Below are positions 14,904 through 24,800 of a stretch of DNA of 43,107 nt, one piece after another. This DNA comes from Tsukamurella sp. 8F (GTDB taxonomy: Bacteria; Actinomycetota; Actinomycetes; Mycobacteriales; Mycobacteriaceae): the NCBI RefSeq assembly GCF_029167375.1, contig NZ_JARFTP010000035.1:1-43107 (forward strand), written 5' to 3'. The notes under the pieces were generated by a model. That model worked only from the letters and a program-made list of their open reading frames with translations, did no database searches and was not told the origin of the DNA. Each line of letters begins with the position of its first letter. Positions within the stretch are counted from its first letter, which is position 1. The translations under genes were made by a program, and so were the position numbers.

Positions 14904-15968
14904 ATGACCGACGCCCCAGTGCCCGCGCCACGCGTGGTGATGGTGACCGGCGCCTCCACCTTCATCGGCGGCTACCTGGTCCGCCGCCTGGCCCAGCAAC
15001 CAGATATCGAGCGCGTCATCGGCGTCGACGCCGTGCCGCCCACCAAGGACATGCGGCGCCGCATGGAGCCCGCCGAGTTCATCCGTGCCGACTACCGCAG
15101 TCACATCTTCGGCAAGATCATGGCCACCAACGAGGTGGACACGGTCGTACACGCTGCCACGTCCATCACCGACGACCACTGGCCGTCCGCCGCGACCAAG
15201 GACGCCATCGTGTTCGGATCGATGCGCGTGTTCGCCGCCTGCCAGAAGTCCGAGACCGTGAAGCGCGTCGTGATGCGCTCGTCGACCCACGTGTACGGCT
15301 CACGGGCGAAGGCACCGTCGTTGCTGACCGAGGATGCGGTGACGGGGTACGCCCCGCCCGGGCACGCCCGCGACCTGCTGGACGCCGAAGCGTACGCCCG
15401 CAGCATGGCGCGTCGGCGGCCGGACATCGCGCTCACCATCCTGCGCACCGCGCCCATCATCGGCCCGGACGTCGAGACCATGTTCCGGTCGTTGTTCGAG
15501 CGGCCCCTGGTGCCGACGATCTTCGGGCGCGACGCGCGGTTGCAGCTCCTGCACCAGGAGGATGCGCTCAGCGCGCTCGAGCGCGCCGTGGTAGCGGGTA
15601 GGCCGGGGACGTTCAACGTCGCCGGCGACGGTGCGATCTCGATGTCCCAGGCCATCCGCATCGCGGGCCGCATCGAGTTGCCGGTGCTGCGGCCCGCCCT
15701 CGGACTGACGGTCAGCGCGATCCGCGGGCGCGCCTCGTTCTCCGGTCCGCGCGCGCACCTGGCGTACCTGACGTTCGGCAACGCATTCGACACCTCGCGC
15801 ACCATGGCCGAGCTCGGCTTCGTGCCGCGTTATTCGACGCGCGCCGCAATGGAGGACGCCACGCGCAGGGCACCGATGGAACCTACAATCAGTGTGGATT
15901 CGATAACGGCTGTGGAACAGCGGGTGGTCTCGTTGGCGAGACGGTTGGCTACGGTAGGGACCAGATGA
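14904..15968 (+). CDS. NAD-dependent epimerase/dehydratase-like protein (Rv0501-like)
   Basis: A 354-residue extended-SDR protein. The cofactor loop reads TGASTFIGG, with Thr19 where GxxGxxG normally has its central glycine. SSTHVYG at about 126 supplies the serine/threonine, but the catalytic pair is changed: Tyr164 in AEAYARSM is followed at +4 by Met168 instead of Lys. It occupies the place of Rv0501, annotated galE2, but these changes argue against a normal UDP-galactose 4-epimerase. The C-terminal 100 residues are less conserved. Its ATG has a TAGGGT box 6 nt upstream, and its stop overlaps the acyltransferase ATG by 4 bp. Confidence 0.88.
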   Translation: MTDAPVPAPRVVMVTGASTFIGGYLVRRLAQQPDIERVIGVDAVPPTKDMRRRMEPAEFIRADYRSHIFGKIMATNEVDTVVHAATSITDDHWPSAATKDAIVFGSMRVFAACQKSETVKRVVMRSSTHVYGSRAKAPSLLTEDAVTGYAPPGHARDLLDAEAYARSMARRRPDIALTILRTAPIIGPDVETMFRSLFERPLVPTIFGRDARLQLLHQEDALSALERAVVAGRPGTFNVAGDGAISMSQAIRIAGRIELPVLRPALGLTVSAIRGRASFSGPRAHLAYLTFGNAFDTSRTMAELGFVPRYSTRAAMEDATRRAPMEPTISVDSITAVEQRVVSLARRLATVGTR

Positions 15969-17023
15969 CTAAGGCACAGACCGGACAGCACGCGAAGGTC
16001 CTGCAGCTGCCGGTGTCGATCGACACCGCGCGGCGCGCGACCGGTCGCGAGCGCGCGCAGCAGCGGCATCCATCCGCGCTGGCGGGCGAGCGGACGGCGC
16101 GGCGATCGGCGACGGTGCATCCGCTCAAGCCCGAGTCGGATGCGTTGGCCGGAGCAGAGGCCGAGCGCGCGTGGCGGACGCGCGCTGCCGACCAGGTCGC
16201 GGAGGGTGCCGCCTTCGTGCGCGAACGCCTCACGGGTGACTACGACATCGACCAGTTCGGCTTCGACCCGCACCTCACGGATGCGGTCTTTCTGCCGGCG
16301 CTGCGGCCGGTGTACGACAAGTGGTTCCGGGTCGACACGGCCGGCATCGAACATCTGCCCTCGGAGGGCGGCGCGCTGCTCGTGGCCAACCACTCCGGCG
16401 TGATCCCGCTCGACGGCTTGATGTCCGCCGTGGCGGTCCACGACAACCACCCGCAGCAACGTCACCTCCGCCTGCTCGCTGCAGACCTGGCGTTCGAGTA
16501 TCCCGTCGTCGGCGAGGTCGCGCGCAAGCTCGGCGCCACCGTCGCCTGCAATGCGGACGCCGAGGCGCTGCTCTCACGCGGCGAGCTGGTCGCGGTGTGG
16601 CCCGAGGGGTTCAAGGGCATCGGCAAGCTGTATCGCGATCGATACAAGCTGCAGCGGTTCGGCCGCGGCGGCTTCGTGACGGCGGCGATCCGCGCGCAGG
16701 TGCCCATCATCCCGGTGTCCATAGTGGGCGCCGAGGAGACGTATCCGATGCTGTACGACGTCAAACCCGTCGCGCGGCTGCTGGGGCTTCCATACGCGCC
16801 GATCACGCCGTTCTTTCCATGGCTGGGACCGCTGGGAATGGTGCCGTTGCCGTCGAAGTGGCATATCGAGTTCGGCGAGCCGATCCCGACGGACACATAC
16901 GGTGCCGCCGATGCCGACGACCCGATGGTCGTCTTCGAGCTCACCGACAACGTCCGCGAGACCATCCAGCAGTCCCTCTACCGCGTCCTCGCACGCCGGA
17001 AGAACATCTTCCAGGACTATTGA
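15965..17023 (+). CDS. Lysophospholipid acyltransferase family protein (Rv0502-like)
   Basis: A 352-residue protein with a PlsC-type acyltransferase domain at about 110-335. Motif I reads ANHSGVIPLDG, in which His and Asp are separated by six residues rather than the usual four, and motif III reads AVWPEGFKGIGK. Later GFVTAAIRAQVPIIPVSIVG gives motif IV. The first 90 residues are basic and polar, and no clear membrane helix is seen, so it may bind the membrane peripherally. It is coupled by an ATGA overlap to the epimerase-like gene, as in mycobacteria. The acyl acceptor is unknown, but a glycerolipid is likely. Confidence 0.87.
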   Translation: MTKAQTGQHAKVLQLPVSIDTARRATGRERAQQRHPSALAGERTARRSATVHPLKPESDALAGAEAERAWRTRAADQVAEGAAFVRERLTGDYDIDQFGFDPHLTDAVFLPALRPVYDKWFRVDTAGIEHLPSEGGALLVANHSGVIPLDGLMSAVAVHDNHPQQRHLRLLAADLAFEYPVVGEVARKLGATVACNADAEALLSRGELVAVWPEGFKGIGKLYRDRYKLQRFGRGGFVTAAIRAQVPIIPVSIVGAEETYPMLYDVKPVARLLGLPYAPITPFFPWLGPLGMVPLPSKWHIEFGEPIPTDTYGAADADDPMVVFELTDNVRETIQQSLYRVLARRKNIFQDY

Positions 17024-17049
17024 CGCTCCACGCCTTCGGAATGGCGCGG

Positions 17050-18081
17050 CTACTTGCGGAGGTACTTGATCGCCGCTGCCGTGCCGCCGGCGGCGACGCC
17101 GACGCCGAGTGCCGTGGGGACACCGATGCGTGCGGCCTTCCGGCCGGTTCGGTAGTCGCGTATCTCCCAGCCGCGGACCCGCGCGACCTCGCGGAGGGCT
17201 GAGTCGGGGTTGATGGCGACGGCTGTGCCGCACAGCGAGAGCATCGGCACGTCGTTGTGCGAGTCGCTGTACGCCGTGCAGCGCTTGAGATTCAGGCCCT
17301 CGCGGATGGCCAGCGACCGGACGGCGTGCGCCTTGCCCAGCCCGTGCAGGATGTCGCCGACCAGTTGGCCCGTGAAGACGCCGTCGACCGACTCCGCAAC
17401 AGTGCCCAGCGCCCCGGTGAGGCCGAGGCGCGTGGCGATGGTCTGCGCGAGTTCGACGGGGGTCGCGGTCACCAGCCACACCTGCTGGCCCGCATCGAGA
17501 TGCATCTGTGCGAGCGCCCGGGTGCCGGGCCAGATCTTGTCCGCGATGACCTCGTCGTAGATCTCCTCGCCCAGCAGCCGCAACTCCTCGGTGGATCGCC
17601 CGGCGATGAAGGACAGTGCCTTGTCGCGGCCGGCGGAGACGTCCTCCGAATTCTCCTTGCCGGTGAGGCGGAACTTGGCCTGCGCCCACATCGCGCTCGC
17701 CATGTCGCCGTAGCTGAAGTACTGGCGGGCCGCGAGGCCGCGCGCGAAGTGCACGATCGAAGCGCCCTGCACCATGGTGTTGTCGACGTCGAAGAAGGCC
17801 GCGGCCGTGAGGTCCGGCGGGACCGGCTCGTCACGGTCCTTGGGGTCGACGTTCTCCATCAGGATCGAATGCGCGGCATCGGCGCTCGCCTCACCGGCCT
17901 GGCTCTGCCGACGGTGCTCCTCGCTCGACTCGCGGGACCCGTGCGACCACCACGTGGGCGCGCCGCCGGAGCGGGCCTGCCCGCCGCCGGTGTCGGCCTG
18001 TGAATCGCGGACGGACTCGTTGTCCGCGCCGGCCGCCTGGTCGTTCTCGCCTGATTCGGGGCCCGGACCGGGTTCTGACAC
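17050..18081 (-). CDS. serB1: HAD-IB family phosphatase, SerB1-like
   Basis: A 343-residue HAD superfamily hydrolase. Motif I is [11 protein letters not shown] with the nucleophile Asp98, motif II lies in [13 protein letters not shown], and motif III/IV in [12 protein letters not shown]. Residues 1-90 are a disordered Gln/Ser/Glu-rich tail, and the last 25 include a glycine-alanine hydrophobic stretch. The gene order equals Rv0505c (serB1), but HAD-IB enzymes of this type also dephosphorylate other substrates, so phosphoserine is not proven. The GTG at 18081 has GGGAGG 5 nt upstream, better than an earlier in-frame GTG at 18117. Confidence 0.85.
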   Translation of the reverse strand: MSEPGPGPESGENDQAAGADNESVRDSQADTGGGQARSGGAPTWWSHGSRESSEEHRRQSQAGEASADAAHSILMENVDPKDRDEPVPPDLTAAAFFDVDNTMVQGASIVHFARGLAARQYFSYGDMASAMWAQAKFRLTGKENSEDVSAGRDKALSFIAGRSTEELRLLGEEIYDEVIADKIWPGTRALAQMHLDAGQQVWLVTATPVELAQTIATRLGLTGALGTVAESVDGVFTGQLVGDILHGLGKAHAVRSLAIREGLNLKRCTAYSDSHNDVPMLSLCGTAVAINPDSALREVARVRGWEIRDYRTGRKAARIGVPTALGVGVAAGGTAAAIKYLRK

Positions 18082-18169
18082 GGCAACCTCCCGCGGAGTC
18101 GATATCCACCTGCACACTCGTCCCCAACCTTAGCCGCGCGACACGGACGCGGAGTGGGACACTCCACAC

Positions 18170-18445
18170 ATGGAGTCCGAAGCGACCGACGGCCCGGTGG
18201 TGACCCTACTGACGCGCGACGGGTGCGCGATGTGTGTCCGTGCGCGCGCCGAGCTGGAGCACCTCTGCGTAGAACTCGGCGCGGTACTGGAGGTCGTCGA
18301 CGTGGACGTCGCGGAGGACCGTGAGCTGCGCGCGGAGTACGGCGACACCCTCCCCGTCGTGCTGCTGCAGGGCGCGGAGCACTCGTACGGGGAGGTCGAC
18401 GGCGCGCGCCTGCGTGCGGACGTCGCGCGCCTGCGGGTCGGGTAG
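18170..18445 (+). CDS. Glutaredoxin/thioredoxin-like protein (Rv0508-like)
   Basis: A 91-residue thioredoxin-fold protein. The redox motif is CAMC in [17 protein letters not shown], followed by [23 protein letters not shown], given here in part, with the cis-proline (TLPVV). It belongs to the DUF836/glutaredoxin-like group. GACACT ends 6 nt before the ATG and may be its -10. It lies divergent from the phosphatase and just before hemA, the same place as Rv0508, although it does not overlap the haem operon. Partners are unknown. Confidence 0.87.
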   Translation: MESEATDGPVVTLLTRDGCAMCVRARAELEHLCVELGAVLEVVDVDVAEDRELRAEYGDTLPVVLLQGAEHSYGEVDGARLRADVARLRVG

Positions 18446-18447
18446 GG

Positions 18448-18470
18448 CGCCCCGAGCGCCGGGTGGGGCG
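18448..18470 (+). terminator. Possible terminator between glutaredoxin gene and hemA
   Basis: CGCCCC and GGGGCG pair around an 11-nt loop, starting 2 nt after the stop. It is short but well placed. Confidence 0.4.
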
Positions 18471-18547
18471 GCCTGCGGGTCGGACGGTGAAGCGCCTGGC
18501 ACGGTGAGCCTGCCCTCACGGTTTTCCGGTTCCACACCTCGAGGGGG

Positions 18548-18553
18548 TACCGT
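18548..18553 (+). promoter_or_regulatory. Possible -10 (TACCGT) for the hemA operon
   Basis: In the 208-bp gap before hemA, the GGGGTACCGTTTGTACTACA stretch is the only region with -10-like hexamers. TACCGT would leave a leader of about 95 nt. The choice among overlapping hexamers is uncertain. Confidence 0.3.
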
Positions 18554-18653
18554 TTGTACTACACCGCGTAGGCGGCGGGTTCTTGTGCGGCCCGCACCCC
18601 GGGCGGCGGCTGCCAGCGAAGGTGACTTCATCGGTTGTAAGGGAGCGGCGAGC

Positions 18654-19988
18654 GTGTCGGTACTTCTGTTCGGAGCGTCACACAGGAGTGCCCCCGTGCC
18701 TGTGCTCGAGAAGCTCGCGATCACCGAGACCGACCGCCCAAAGGTGCTGCACCAGCTGCTCGAGTCCCCGCATATCGACGAGGCCATGGTGGTCACCACC
18801 TGCAACCGCGTCGAGATCTACGCAGTCGTGGAGGCCTTCCACCCCGCCCTCGAAGCCGTGGGTGAGATCCTCGCGCGGCGCTCCGGTCTCGCGCTCTCCG
18901 AACTGTCGCAGCACGCATTCGTCCGCTACTCCGAGGCCGCGGTGCACCACCTGTTCTCGGTGGCCAGCGGCCTCGATTCGATGGTGGTCGGCGAGCAGCA
19001 GATCCTCGGCCAGATCCGGTCCGCATACGCCGCCTCCGACGAGGAGCAGGTCGCGGGCAAGGTCATCCACGATCTCGCGCAGCGCGCACTGCACGTCGGT
19101 AAGCGCGTCCACACCGACACCGGGATCGACCGCGCGGGCGCGTCGGTCGTGTCCGTCGCGCTCGAGCGCGCCGAGAAGGTCCTCGGCGAAGGCGGTGTAG
19201 GCAAGGCCGTCGTCATCGGCGCCGGGGCGATGGGTTCGCTCGCCGTCGCGCACCTGGCTCGCGCGGGCGTGCGGGACATCACGGTCCTCAACCGCACCGT
19301 CGAGAAGGCCGAGCGACTGGCGACGGCGGCCGTCGAGGCCGGCATCGCGGCGGCGCGCAGCGGATCCATCGACGATCTCGTCGCCGCCACGACCGACGCC
19401 GACGTGCTGATCGCCTGTACGGGCGCCGTCGGCTCGGTGGTGACGCTGGCAGACGTGCATTCCGCCCTCGCTGCCCGCGCCGCCGGGTCCGGTGAGCTCG
19501 TGGTCTGCGACCTGGGCCTACCCCGCGACGTCGATGCCGCGGTCGCGGGGCTCCCGGGTGTCACCCTGGTCGACATCGAGGCGCTGGCCCGGGAGCCCGG
19601 CGCGCAGGCCGCTGAGGAGGACGCCGAGAAGGCGCGCCTGATAGTCAAGGACGAGCTCACCCAGTACCTCACGGCTCAGCGCAGCGCGGAGGTGACGCCG
19701 ACGGTGACGGCTCTGCGTCGCCGCGCGGCCGAGGTGGTCGAGTCCGAGCTGCTGCGCCTGGACGCGCGCCTGCCGGGCATGCAGGGCGACCACCGCGACG
19801 AGGTGGCGCAGACGGTGCGCCGCGTAGTCGACAAGCTTCTGCACGCGCCGACCGTCCGCGTGAAGGCCCTCGCAGCGACTCCGCAGGGCGACTCGTATGC
19901 GGCGGCATTGCGCGAGCTGTTCGAGCTGGCACCGGGCGCCACGGGCGTCGTGTCGGCGGCCGAGACGACCGAGGAACCGCGTGCCTGA
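18654..19988 (+). CDS. hemA: Glutamyl-tRNA reductase
   Basis: A 444-residue enzyme reducing glutamyl-tRNA(Glu) to glutamate-1-semialdehyde with NADPH, the first committed step of the C5 haem route. It begins [20 protein letters not shown], has the catalytic Cys50 in [11 protein letters not shown], the specificity segment [16 protein letters not shown], and the NADPH loop [14 protein letters not shown] near residue 185. A C-terminal dimerisation helix domain follows from about 320. The GTG at 18654 has GGGAGCGG upstream; longer readings lack support. It overlaps hemC by 8 bp. Confidence 0.97.
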   Translation: MSVLLFGASHRSAPVPVLEKLAITETDRPKVLHQLLESPHIDEAMVVTTCNRVEIYAVVEAFHPALEAVGEILARRSGLALSELSQHAFVRYSEAAVHHLFSVASGLDSMVVGEQQILGQIRSAYAASDEEQVAGKVIHDLAQRALHVGKRVHTDTGIDRAGASVVSVALERAEKVLGEGGVGKAVVIGAGAMGSLAVAHLARAGVRDITVLNRTVEKAERLATAAVEAGIAAARSGSIDDLVAATTDADVLIACTGAVGSVVTLADVHSALAARAAGSGELVVCDLGLPRDVDAAVAGLPGVTLVDIEALAREPGAQAAEEDAEKARLIVKDELTQYLTAQRSAEVTPTVTALRRRAAEVVESELLRLDARLPGMQGDHRDEVAQTVRRVVDKLLHAPTVRVKALAATPQGDSYAAALRELFELAPGATGVVSAAETTEEPRA

Positions 19989-20919
19989 ACCCATCCGTAT
20001 CGGCACGCGTGGCTCTCTGCTGGCCCTGACTCAGGCCGGAACCGTGCGCGACGCACTGATCGCAGCCGGGCACCCTGCCGAACTGGTCATCGTGAAGACG
20101 CCCGGCGACTCGAGCTCCGATCCCGTCGAGAAGATCGGCATCGGGGTGTTCACGTCCGCGCTGCGCGACGCGCTCGCGGAGGGCACCGTCGATGTGGCCG
20201 TGCATTCGTTCAAGGACCTACCCACCGCGCCCGACGAGCGCCTGGCGTTGCCCGCCGTCCCGACGCGCGCGGACCCCCGGGACGCGCTGGTCGCGCGTGA
20301 CGGCATGGTACTCGGTGAGCTTCCGGCGGGCTCGGTCGTCGGCACCTCCAGCCCGCGGCGGGCCACGCAGCTTACCGCACTGGGTCTGGGTTTGGAAATC
20401 CGGCCCCTAAGAGGCAATCTTGACTCTCGGTTGCGCAAAGTAGCGGACGGTGAGCTCGACGCAGTGGTCGTCGCTCTCGCCGGTCTGGTGCGAATCGGTC
20501 GTCGCGAAGCGGTTACCGAGGCACTGGATCCGGTACAGATGATGCCGGCGCCCGCCCAGGGTGCCCTTGCTGTCGAATGCCGACGCGACGATGCCGACCT
20601 GCATCGCGTCCTATCCGGACTCGACGATCCGGCGTCCCGGGCGGCTGTAACGGCCGAACGGGCTCTGCTCGGCGAACTGGAGGCGGGATGCACCGCGCCC
20701 GTCGGTGCGATCGCGGACGTCGTCGAATCACTCGACGACGACGGTCGGATCTACGAGGAGCTGTCGCTGCGGGGCATAGCGCTCGCGCACGACGGCTCCG
20801 ACTCGGTCAAGGCCTCCGCGGTCGGTCCGCTGGGCGACGCCGACGCGCTGGGTATCGCGTTGGCGCGGGAACTGCTCGACCTGGGCGCGCGCGATCTGAT
20901 CGCCGTCGCACCCGAGTAG
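19981..20919 (+). CDS. hemC: Porphobilinogen deaminase (hydroxymethylbilane synthase)
   Basis: A 312-residue enzyme joining four porphobilinogens to hydroxymethylbilane. It shows [15 protein letters not shown], the catalytic Asp79 in [22 protein letters not shown] and [13 protein letters not shown] for substrate binding, and Cys237 in [11 protein letters not shown], where the dipyrromethane cofactor is attached. The GTG at 19981 overlaps the end of hemA by 8 bp, a tight coupling. Downstream is a 94-bp gap with two hairpins before hemD. Confidence 0.97.
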   Translation: MPEPIRIGTRGSLLALTQAGTVRDALIAAGHPAELVIVKTPGDSSSDPVEKIGIGVFTSALRDALAEGTVDVAVHSFKDLPTAPDERLALPAVPTRADPRDALVARDGMVLGELPAGSVVGTSSPRRATQLTALGLGLEIRPLRGNLDSRLRKVADGELDAVVVALAGLVRIGRREAVTEALDPVQMMPAPAQGALAVECRRDDADLHRVLSGLDDPASRAAVTAERALLGELEAGCTAPVGAIADVVESLDDDGRIYEELSLRGIALAHDGSDSVKASAVGPLGDADALGIALARELLDLGARDLIAVAPE

Positions 20920-20934
20920 AGCGGAGCCCGACCA

Positions 20935-20981
20935 CCCGGCCGAAACGCCGGGAGACCCGAGAAAGCCCGGCGCGAGCCGGG
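20935..20981 (+). repeat. Twin hairpins with identical stems in the hemC-hemD gap
   Basis: Hairpin 1 (20935-20952) is CCCGGC-CGAAAC-GCCGGG. Hairpin 2 (20966-20981) is CCCGGC-GCGA-GCCGGG. Because the stems are identical, the first left arm could instead pair with the last right arm. No T tract follows either, so full termination is unlikely. Confidence 0.65.
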
Positions 20982-21013
20982 GCCGCACACCGGGGACAAC
21001 AGAGAGCTAGTAC

Positions 21014-22705
21014 ATGAGCACTGCACAGTCCGCACCGACCGAAGCCACCGGTCAGTCCACCCGCAAGTCAGCGTCGGCCCGGGGCCGCGCGGTGACGCCG
21101 GGACGCATCACCTTCATCGGCTCGGGGCCGGGTGATCCGGGACTGCTCACCCTCCGCGCTCAGCAGACTATCGTGGGCGCCCGCACCGTCTACACGGACC
21201 CGGACGTTCCGTCCGGAGTGCTCGATCTGGTAGGGACGGCGCTGGAACCCGAACCCGCCGCCGACCAGCCTGACGACGGCACGGCGCAGGGCGCCAAGAG
21301 CAAGTCCGCGCAGAAGGGCCCGGCCCTCGTCAACCCCGCGCGCGTCGTACCGGCGCTGGGCGAGCCCGGCGAGGTCGCCAAGGCACTCCTCGGCCAGGCG
21401 CGGCACGGCCACGACGTGGTGCGCCTCGTCGCCGGCGACCCGCTCGCGTCACCCGCGGTGCACGCGGAGATCGCAGCAGTCGCCCGCACACAGATCGTCT
21501 TCGAGATCGTTCCCGGCCTGTCCTCGTTGGCCGCCGTGCCGACCTACGCGGGCATGCCGCTCGGCGGCGCGCACACCGAGGCGGACGTCCGCGGCGAGGT
21601 CGACTGGGCGTCCCTCGCCTCGGCGCCCGCGCCGCTGGTGTTGTCGGCGACGGCCGAGCACCTCGCGGACACGTCCGCAGCGCTCATCGCGCAGGGGCTG
21701 TCCGCGAACACCCCGGCCGCTGTCACCGTCTCCGGGTCGACCTGTAAGCAGCGCACCCTGGAGTGCACGCTGGGGACCCTCGACGAGACGGGCGCCGCGT
21801 TGCCCGGCCCGCTCGTCGTCACCATCGGCAAGGTGGTGAACCAGCGCGGCAAGCTGTCCTGGTGGGAGTCGCGCGCGCTGTACGGCTGGACCGTGCTCGT
21901 GCCGCGGACCAAGGAGCAGGCCGCCGATATGTCGGAGCGCCTGCGCGGCCATGGCGCCATCCCGATGGAGGTCCCGACCATCGCGGTCGAGCCGCCGCGA
22001 AGCCCCGCGCAGATGGAGCGCGCGGTCAAGGGCCTCGTCGACGGCCGCTACCAGTGGGTGGTCTTCACCTCCACCAACGCCGTGCGCGCCGTGTGGGAGA
22101 AGTTCACCGAGTTCGGCCTCGACGCTCGTGCGTTCTCGGGCGTGAAGATCGCCTGCGTCGGCCAGTCGACGGCCGACAAGGTGCGCGGTTTCGGTATCGA
22201 GCCGGAGCTGGTGCCCAGCGGCGAGCAGTCGTCGCTCGGCCTGCTCGACGATTTCCCGCCGTTCGACGACGTCTTCGACCCGGTGAACCGCGTGCTACTG
22301 CCGCGGGCCGACATCGCGACGGAGACCCTTGCGGAGGGCCTGCGCGACCGCGGCTGGGAGATCGACGACGTGACCGCGTACCGCACCGTCCGCGCCGCGC
22401 CGCCGCCCGCCGCGACCCGCGAGATGATCAAGACGGGCGAGTTCGACGCGGTGTGCTTCACTTCGAGCTCCACGGTGCGCAACCTCGTGGGCATCGCGGG
22501 GAAGCCGCACGCGCGCACGATCGTCGCCTGCATCGGCCCCAAGACCGCCGAGACCGCCGACGAGTTCGGCCTGCGTGTGGACGTGCAGCCCGAGACCGCG
22601 TCGATCGAGGATCTCGTCGAGTCCCTCGCTGCGCACGCGTCCCGGCTCCGCGCCGAGGGCGCGCTGCCTCCGCCGCGGAAGAAGCCCCGTCGGTCGCGGT
22701 CGTAG
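21014..22705 (+). CDS. hemD: Fusion of SUMT-like methyltransferase and uroporphyrinogen-III synthase
   Basis: A 563-residue two-domain protein. Residues about 30-275 form a tetrapyrrole methylase fold beginning [18 protein letters not shown]. The usual GGDPFxFGRG motif is changed to [14 protein letters not shown], and the later [18 protein letters not shown] is retained. Residues about 288-545 are Hem[68 protein letters not shown] and [12 protein letters not shown]. HemD cyclises hydroxymethylbilane to uroporphyrinogen III. The same fusion occurs in mycobacteria (Rv0511). The synthase role is secure; methylase activity is doubtful given the changed loop. Confidence 0.94.
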   Translation: MSTAQSAPTEATGQSTRKSASARGRAVTPGRITFIGSGPGDPGLLTLRAQQTIVGARTVYTDPDVPSGVLDLVGTALEPEPAADQPDDGTAQGAKSKSAQKGPALVNPARVVPALGEPGEVAKALLGQARHGHDVVRLVAGDPLASPAVHAEIAAVARTQIVFEIVPGLSSLAAVPTYAGMPLGGAHTEADVRGEVDWASLASAPAPLVLSATAEHLADTSAALIAQGLSANTPAAVTVSGSTCKQRTLECTLGTLDETGAALPGPLVVTIGKVVNQRGKLSWWESRALYGWTVLVPRTKEQAADMSERLRGHGAIPMEVPTIAVEPPRSPAQMERAVKGLVDGRYQWVVFTSTNAVRAVWEKFTEFGLDARAFSGVKIACVGQSTADKVRGFGIEPELVPSGEQSSLGLLDDFPPFDDVFDPVNRVLLPRADIATETLAEGLRDRGWEIDDVTAYRTVRAAPPPAATREMIKTGEFDAVCFTSSSTVRNLVGIAGKPHARTIVACIGPKTAETADEFGLRVDVQPETASIEDLVESLAAHASRLRAEGALPPPRKKPRRSRS

Positions 22706-22715
22706 GGCGGGGTCG

Positions 22716-23729
22716 ATGACGTACCCCGCCATCCGGCCCCGTCGCTTGCGCACGACGCCGGCCGTGCGCCGCCTCGTCGCCGAGACCTCGCTCGAGCCAC
22801 GGCAGTTGGTGTTGCCGATGTTCGTGCGGGACAAGGTGGAAGAACCGGTGCCGATCGGCTCGATGCCGGGGGTGGTGCAGCACAGCCTCGACTCCCTGAG
22901 GGCCGCCGCCGACGAGGCCGTGCGGGCCGGCGTGGGCGGCCTGATGCTGTTCGGCGTGCCAGACGAGGCCGACAAGGATCCCGAGGGCACGGCCGCATCC
23001 GAGCCCGGTGGGATCCTGAACCGGGGCCTTGCGGCCCTGCGCTCGGACCTCGGCGACCAGGTCGTGATCATGGCCGACACGTGCCTCGACGAGTTCACCT
23101 CGCACGGGCACTGCGGCGTGCTCACCGACTCCGGCATCGTCGATAACGACGCCACGCTGGAGCGATATGTCGCGATGTCACTCGCGCAGGCTGAGGCGGG
23201 GGCCCACATGCTGGGCCCCTCCGGGATGATGGACGGCCAGATCGGAGCCATCCGCTCGGCCCTCGACGTCGCCGGGCGTACCGACGTCTCGATCCTGGCG
23301 TACACCGCGAAGTACTCGTCGGCGTTCTACGGGCCCTTCCGGGAGGCCGTCGGCTCGTCGCTGAAGGGCGATCGCCGCACCTACCAGCAGGACCCCGCGA
23401 ACCGTCGTGAGGCGCTGCGCGAGCTGGGTCTCGACCTGGCAGAGGGGGCCGACCTGGTGATGGTCAAGCCCGCGATGAGCTACCTCGACGTGTTGGCCGA
23501 CGTGGCCGCCGCGTCCCCGGTACCGGTCGCGGCGTACCAGATCTCGGGCGAGTACGCGATGATCACCGCCGCCGCGCAGAACGGCTGGATCGACCGCGAT
23601 GCCGCCATCATGGAGTCGTTGACCTCCATCCGCCGCGCCGGCGCCGACATCGTGCTCACCTATTGGGCCACCGAGGTGGCGCGTCGGCTCTCGCCGCCGG
23701 GACACGATTCGGCTGCGGGGACCCGATGA
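22716..23729 (+). CDS. hemB: Delta-aminolevulinic acid dehydratase (porphobilinogen synthase)
   Basis: A 337-residue enzyme condensing two aminolevulinates to porphobilinogen. The Schiff-base lysines are Lys199 in [15 protein letters not shown] and Lys251 in [11 protein letters not shown]. The metal site reads [14 protein letters not shown], keeping two cysteines but with Asp where zinc-type enzymes have the middle Cys. [16 protein letters not shown] is also diagnostic. A GGGCGGGG stretch lies 4 nt before the ATG, which follows hemD by 10 nt, and the stop overlaps the next ATG by 4 bp. Confidence 0.97.
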   Translation: MTYPAIRPRRLRTTPAVRRLVAETSLEPRQLVLPMFVRDKVEEPVPIGSMPGVVQHSLDSLRAAADEAVRAGVGGLMLFGVPDEADKDPEGTAASEPGGILNRGLAALRSDLGDQVVIMADTCLDEFTSHGHCGVLTDSGIVDNDATLERYVAMSLAQAEAGAHMLGPSGMMDGQIGAIRSALDVAGRTDVSILAYTAKYSSAFYGPFREAVGSSLKGDRRTYQQDPANRREALRELGLDLAEGADLVMVKPAMSYLDVLADVAAASPVPVAAYQISGEYAMITAAAQNGWIDRDAAIMESLTSIRRAGADIVLTYWATEVARRLSPPGHDSAAGTR

Positions 23730-24271
23730 CGCAGCTGCCCTTCGGGCCCAGGCCGCCCGGCCCGCCGGCACCGCCGGAGGGGCCGGAACGCCCTGAGCGC
23801 CCTGCGGATCTCGTGCTCTCCGTGCGTATCTGGATCTTCGTGATCGTCGCGATGGCGGCGTCGCTCGCGGCGCAGATCCTGCTGACCGCGGACGACAACC
23901 TGAGGTCGGCATATCACGAATTCGAGAGCTCGCAGCAGATGAAGGACGCCCGCGCGCAGGGTGTCGCGTTCGACTTCGAGCAGTTCCGCACCATGGCGTA
24001 CGTCGTGTGGGCCGCGATGATCGGGTTCGGCGTGGTGGTCGGCGGGGCACTGGTGCTGCTGCTCGCGAAGGGCAAGGGGTGGGCGCGGCCGATCCTCGAC
24101 TTCGCCGGCGCCCTGGTGCTCGCGGTCGCGCTGCTGACCCTGGTGTCGTCGCACGAGCCCTACGTCGCGGTGCCGGCGATTCTGGGCGGCGTGGCCGCAC
24201 TCGGCGCGCTGATGATGATGCACACCGCCGACTCCACGGCGTTCCTGTTCCCGGGGCGGTCCCGACGGTGA
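23726..24271 (+). CDS. Membrane protein (Rv0513-like), function unknown
   Basis: A 181-residue protein with a proline-rich cytoplasmic-looking start (residues 6-30) and four hydrophobic segments at about 32-54, 91-113, 121-141 and 149-168. The loop between helices 1 and 2 is charged. It is coupled to hemB by an ATGA overlap and to the following gene by another 4-bp overlap, so it is the fifth gene of the haem operon, as Rv0513 is in mycobacteria. No catalytic motif is seen. Its role is unknown. Confidence 0.85.
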   Translation: MTQLPFGPRPPGPPAPPEGPERPERPADLVLSVRIWIFVIVAMAASLAAQILLTADDNLRSAYHEFESSQQMKDARAQGVAFDFEQFRTMAYVVWAAMIGFGVVVGGALVLLLAKGKGWARPILDFAGALVLAVALLTLVSSHEPYVAVPAILGGVAALGALMMMHTADSTAFLFPGRSRR

Positions 24272-24768
24272 CCGAGTCCTCCGCGCCGTCCCCGGTGCTG
24301 TACGAAGAGCACGGCGTCTCGCGCCTCTGGCTCGTGATCGCTCCCGTCCTGGCGATCGTCATGCTGGTCACCGAGTACGTGAACGGCGTGACCGTGCACT
24401 GGCCGCTGTGGCTGGGCCTGGCGGTGCTCGCGGATCTGTTCATCGCCATGCAGGTCTACGCCGGGCGCACGCACATCAGCGTCCGGCTCGATCGCGACTC
24501 CCTGCGGTGCGGTAACGAGACCGTCGCCGTCGGGGCGATCGACGAGATCCTGCCCGGCTATGCGCCGGACGACGTCAAGCGCCGCAAGGGCGCCCCCGCC
24601 CCCGATGCGCCTGCCTGGACTCGCGCGCGCACTCTCGGCCAGCTGCCCCGGGTACCCCGTCGGCGTTATCCGATCGGCCTGCGCCTCCAGGGCGGAGAGA
24701 CCGTGCAGGCCTGGGCGAAGAACGACTACGCCCTCCGCGAGGCCCTCGCACCCCTGGTGTCGGCGTAG
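24268..24768 (+). CDS. DUF3093-like membrane protein (Rv0514-like), function unknown
   Basis: A 166-residue protein with two N-terminal hydrophobic segments (about 19-38 and 45-66) followed by a soluble beta-rich domain (about 70-165), with VRLDRDSLRCGNETVAVGAI and a closing AWAKNDYALREAL. This shape, two helices and a small PH-like domain, is typical of DUF3093-type actinobacterial proteins; the family name is a tentative match. It ends the haem operon, GTG overlapping the previous stop by 4 bp. It converges on the Nudix gene with a 32-bp gap. Confidence 0.8.
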   Translation: MTESSAPSPVLYEEHGVSRLWLVIAPVLAIVMLVTEYVNGVTVHWPLWLGLAVLADLFIAMQVYAGRTHISVRLDRDSLRCGNETVAVGAIDEILPGYAPDDVKRRKGAPAPDAPAWTRARTLGQLPRVPRRRYPIGLRLQGGETVQAWAKNDYALREALAPLVSA

Positions 24769-24800
24769 CCGGAGGCCCGCCGTGCCGGGGAGCCGGTACT

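Noticed and set aside
20935-20981. ANTAR target RNA
   Set aside because: The loops (CGAAAC and GCGA) lack the required hexaloop with A first and G fourth.
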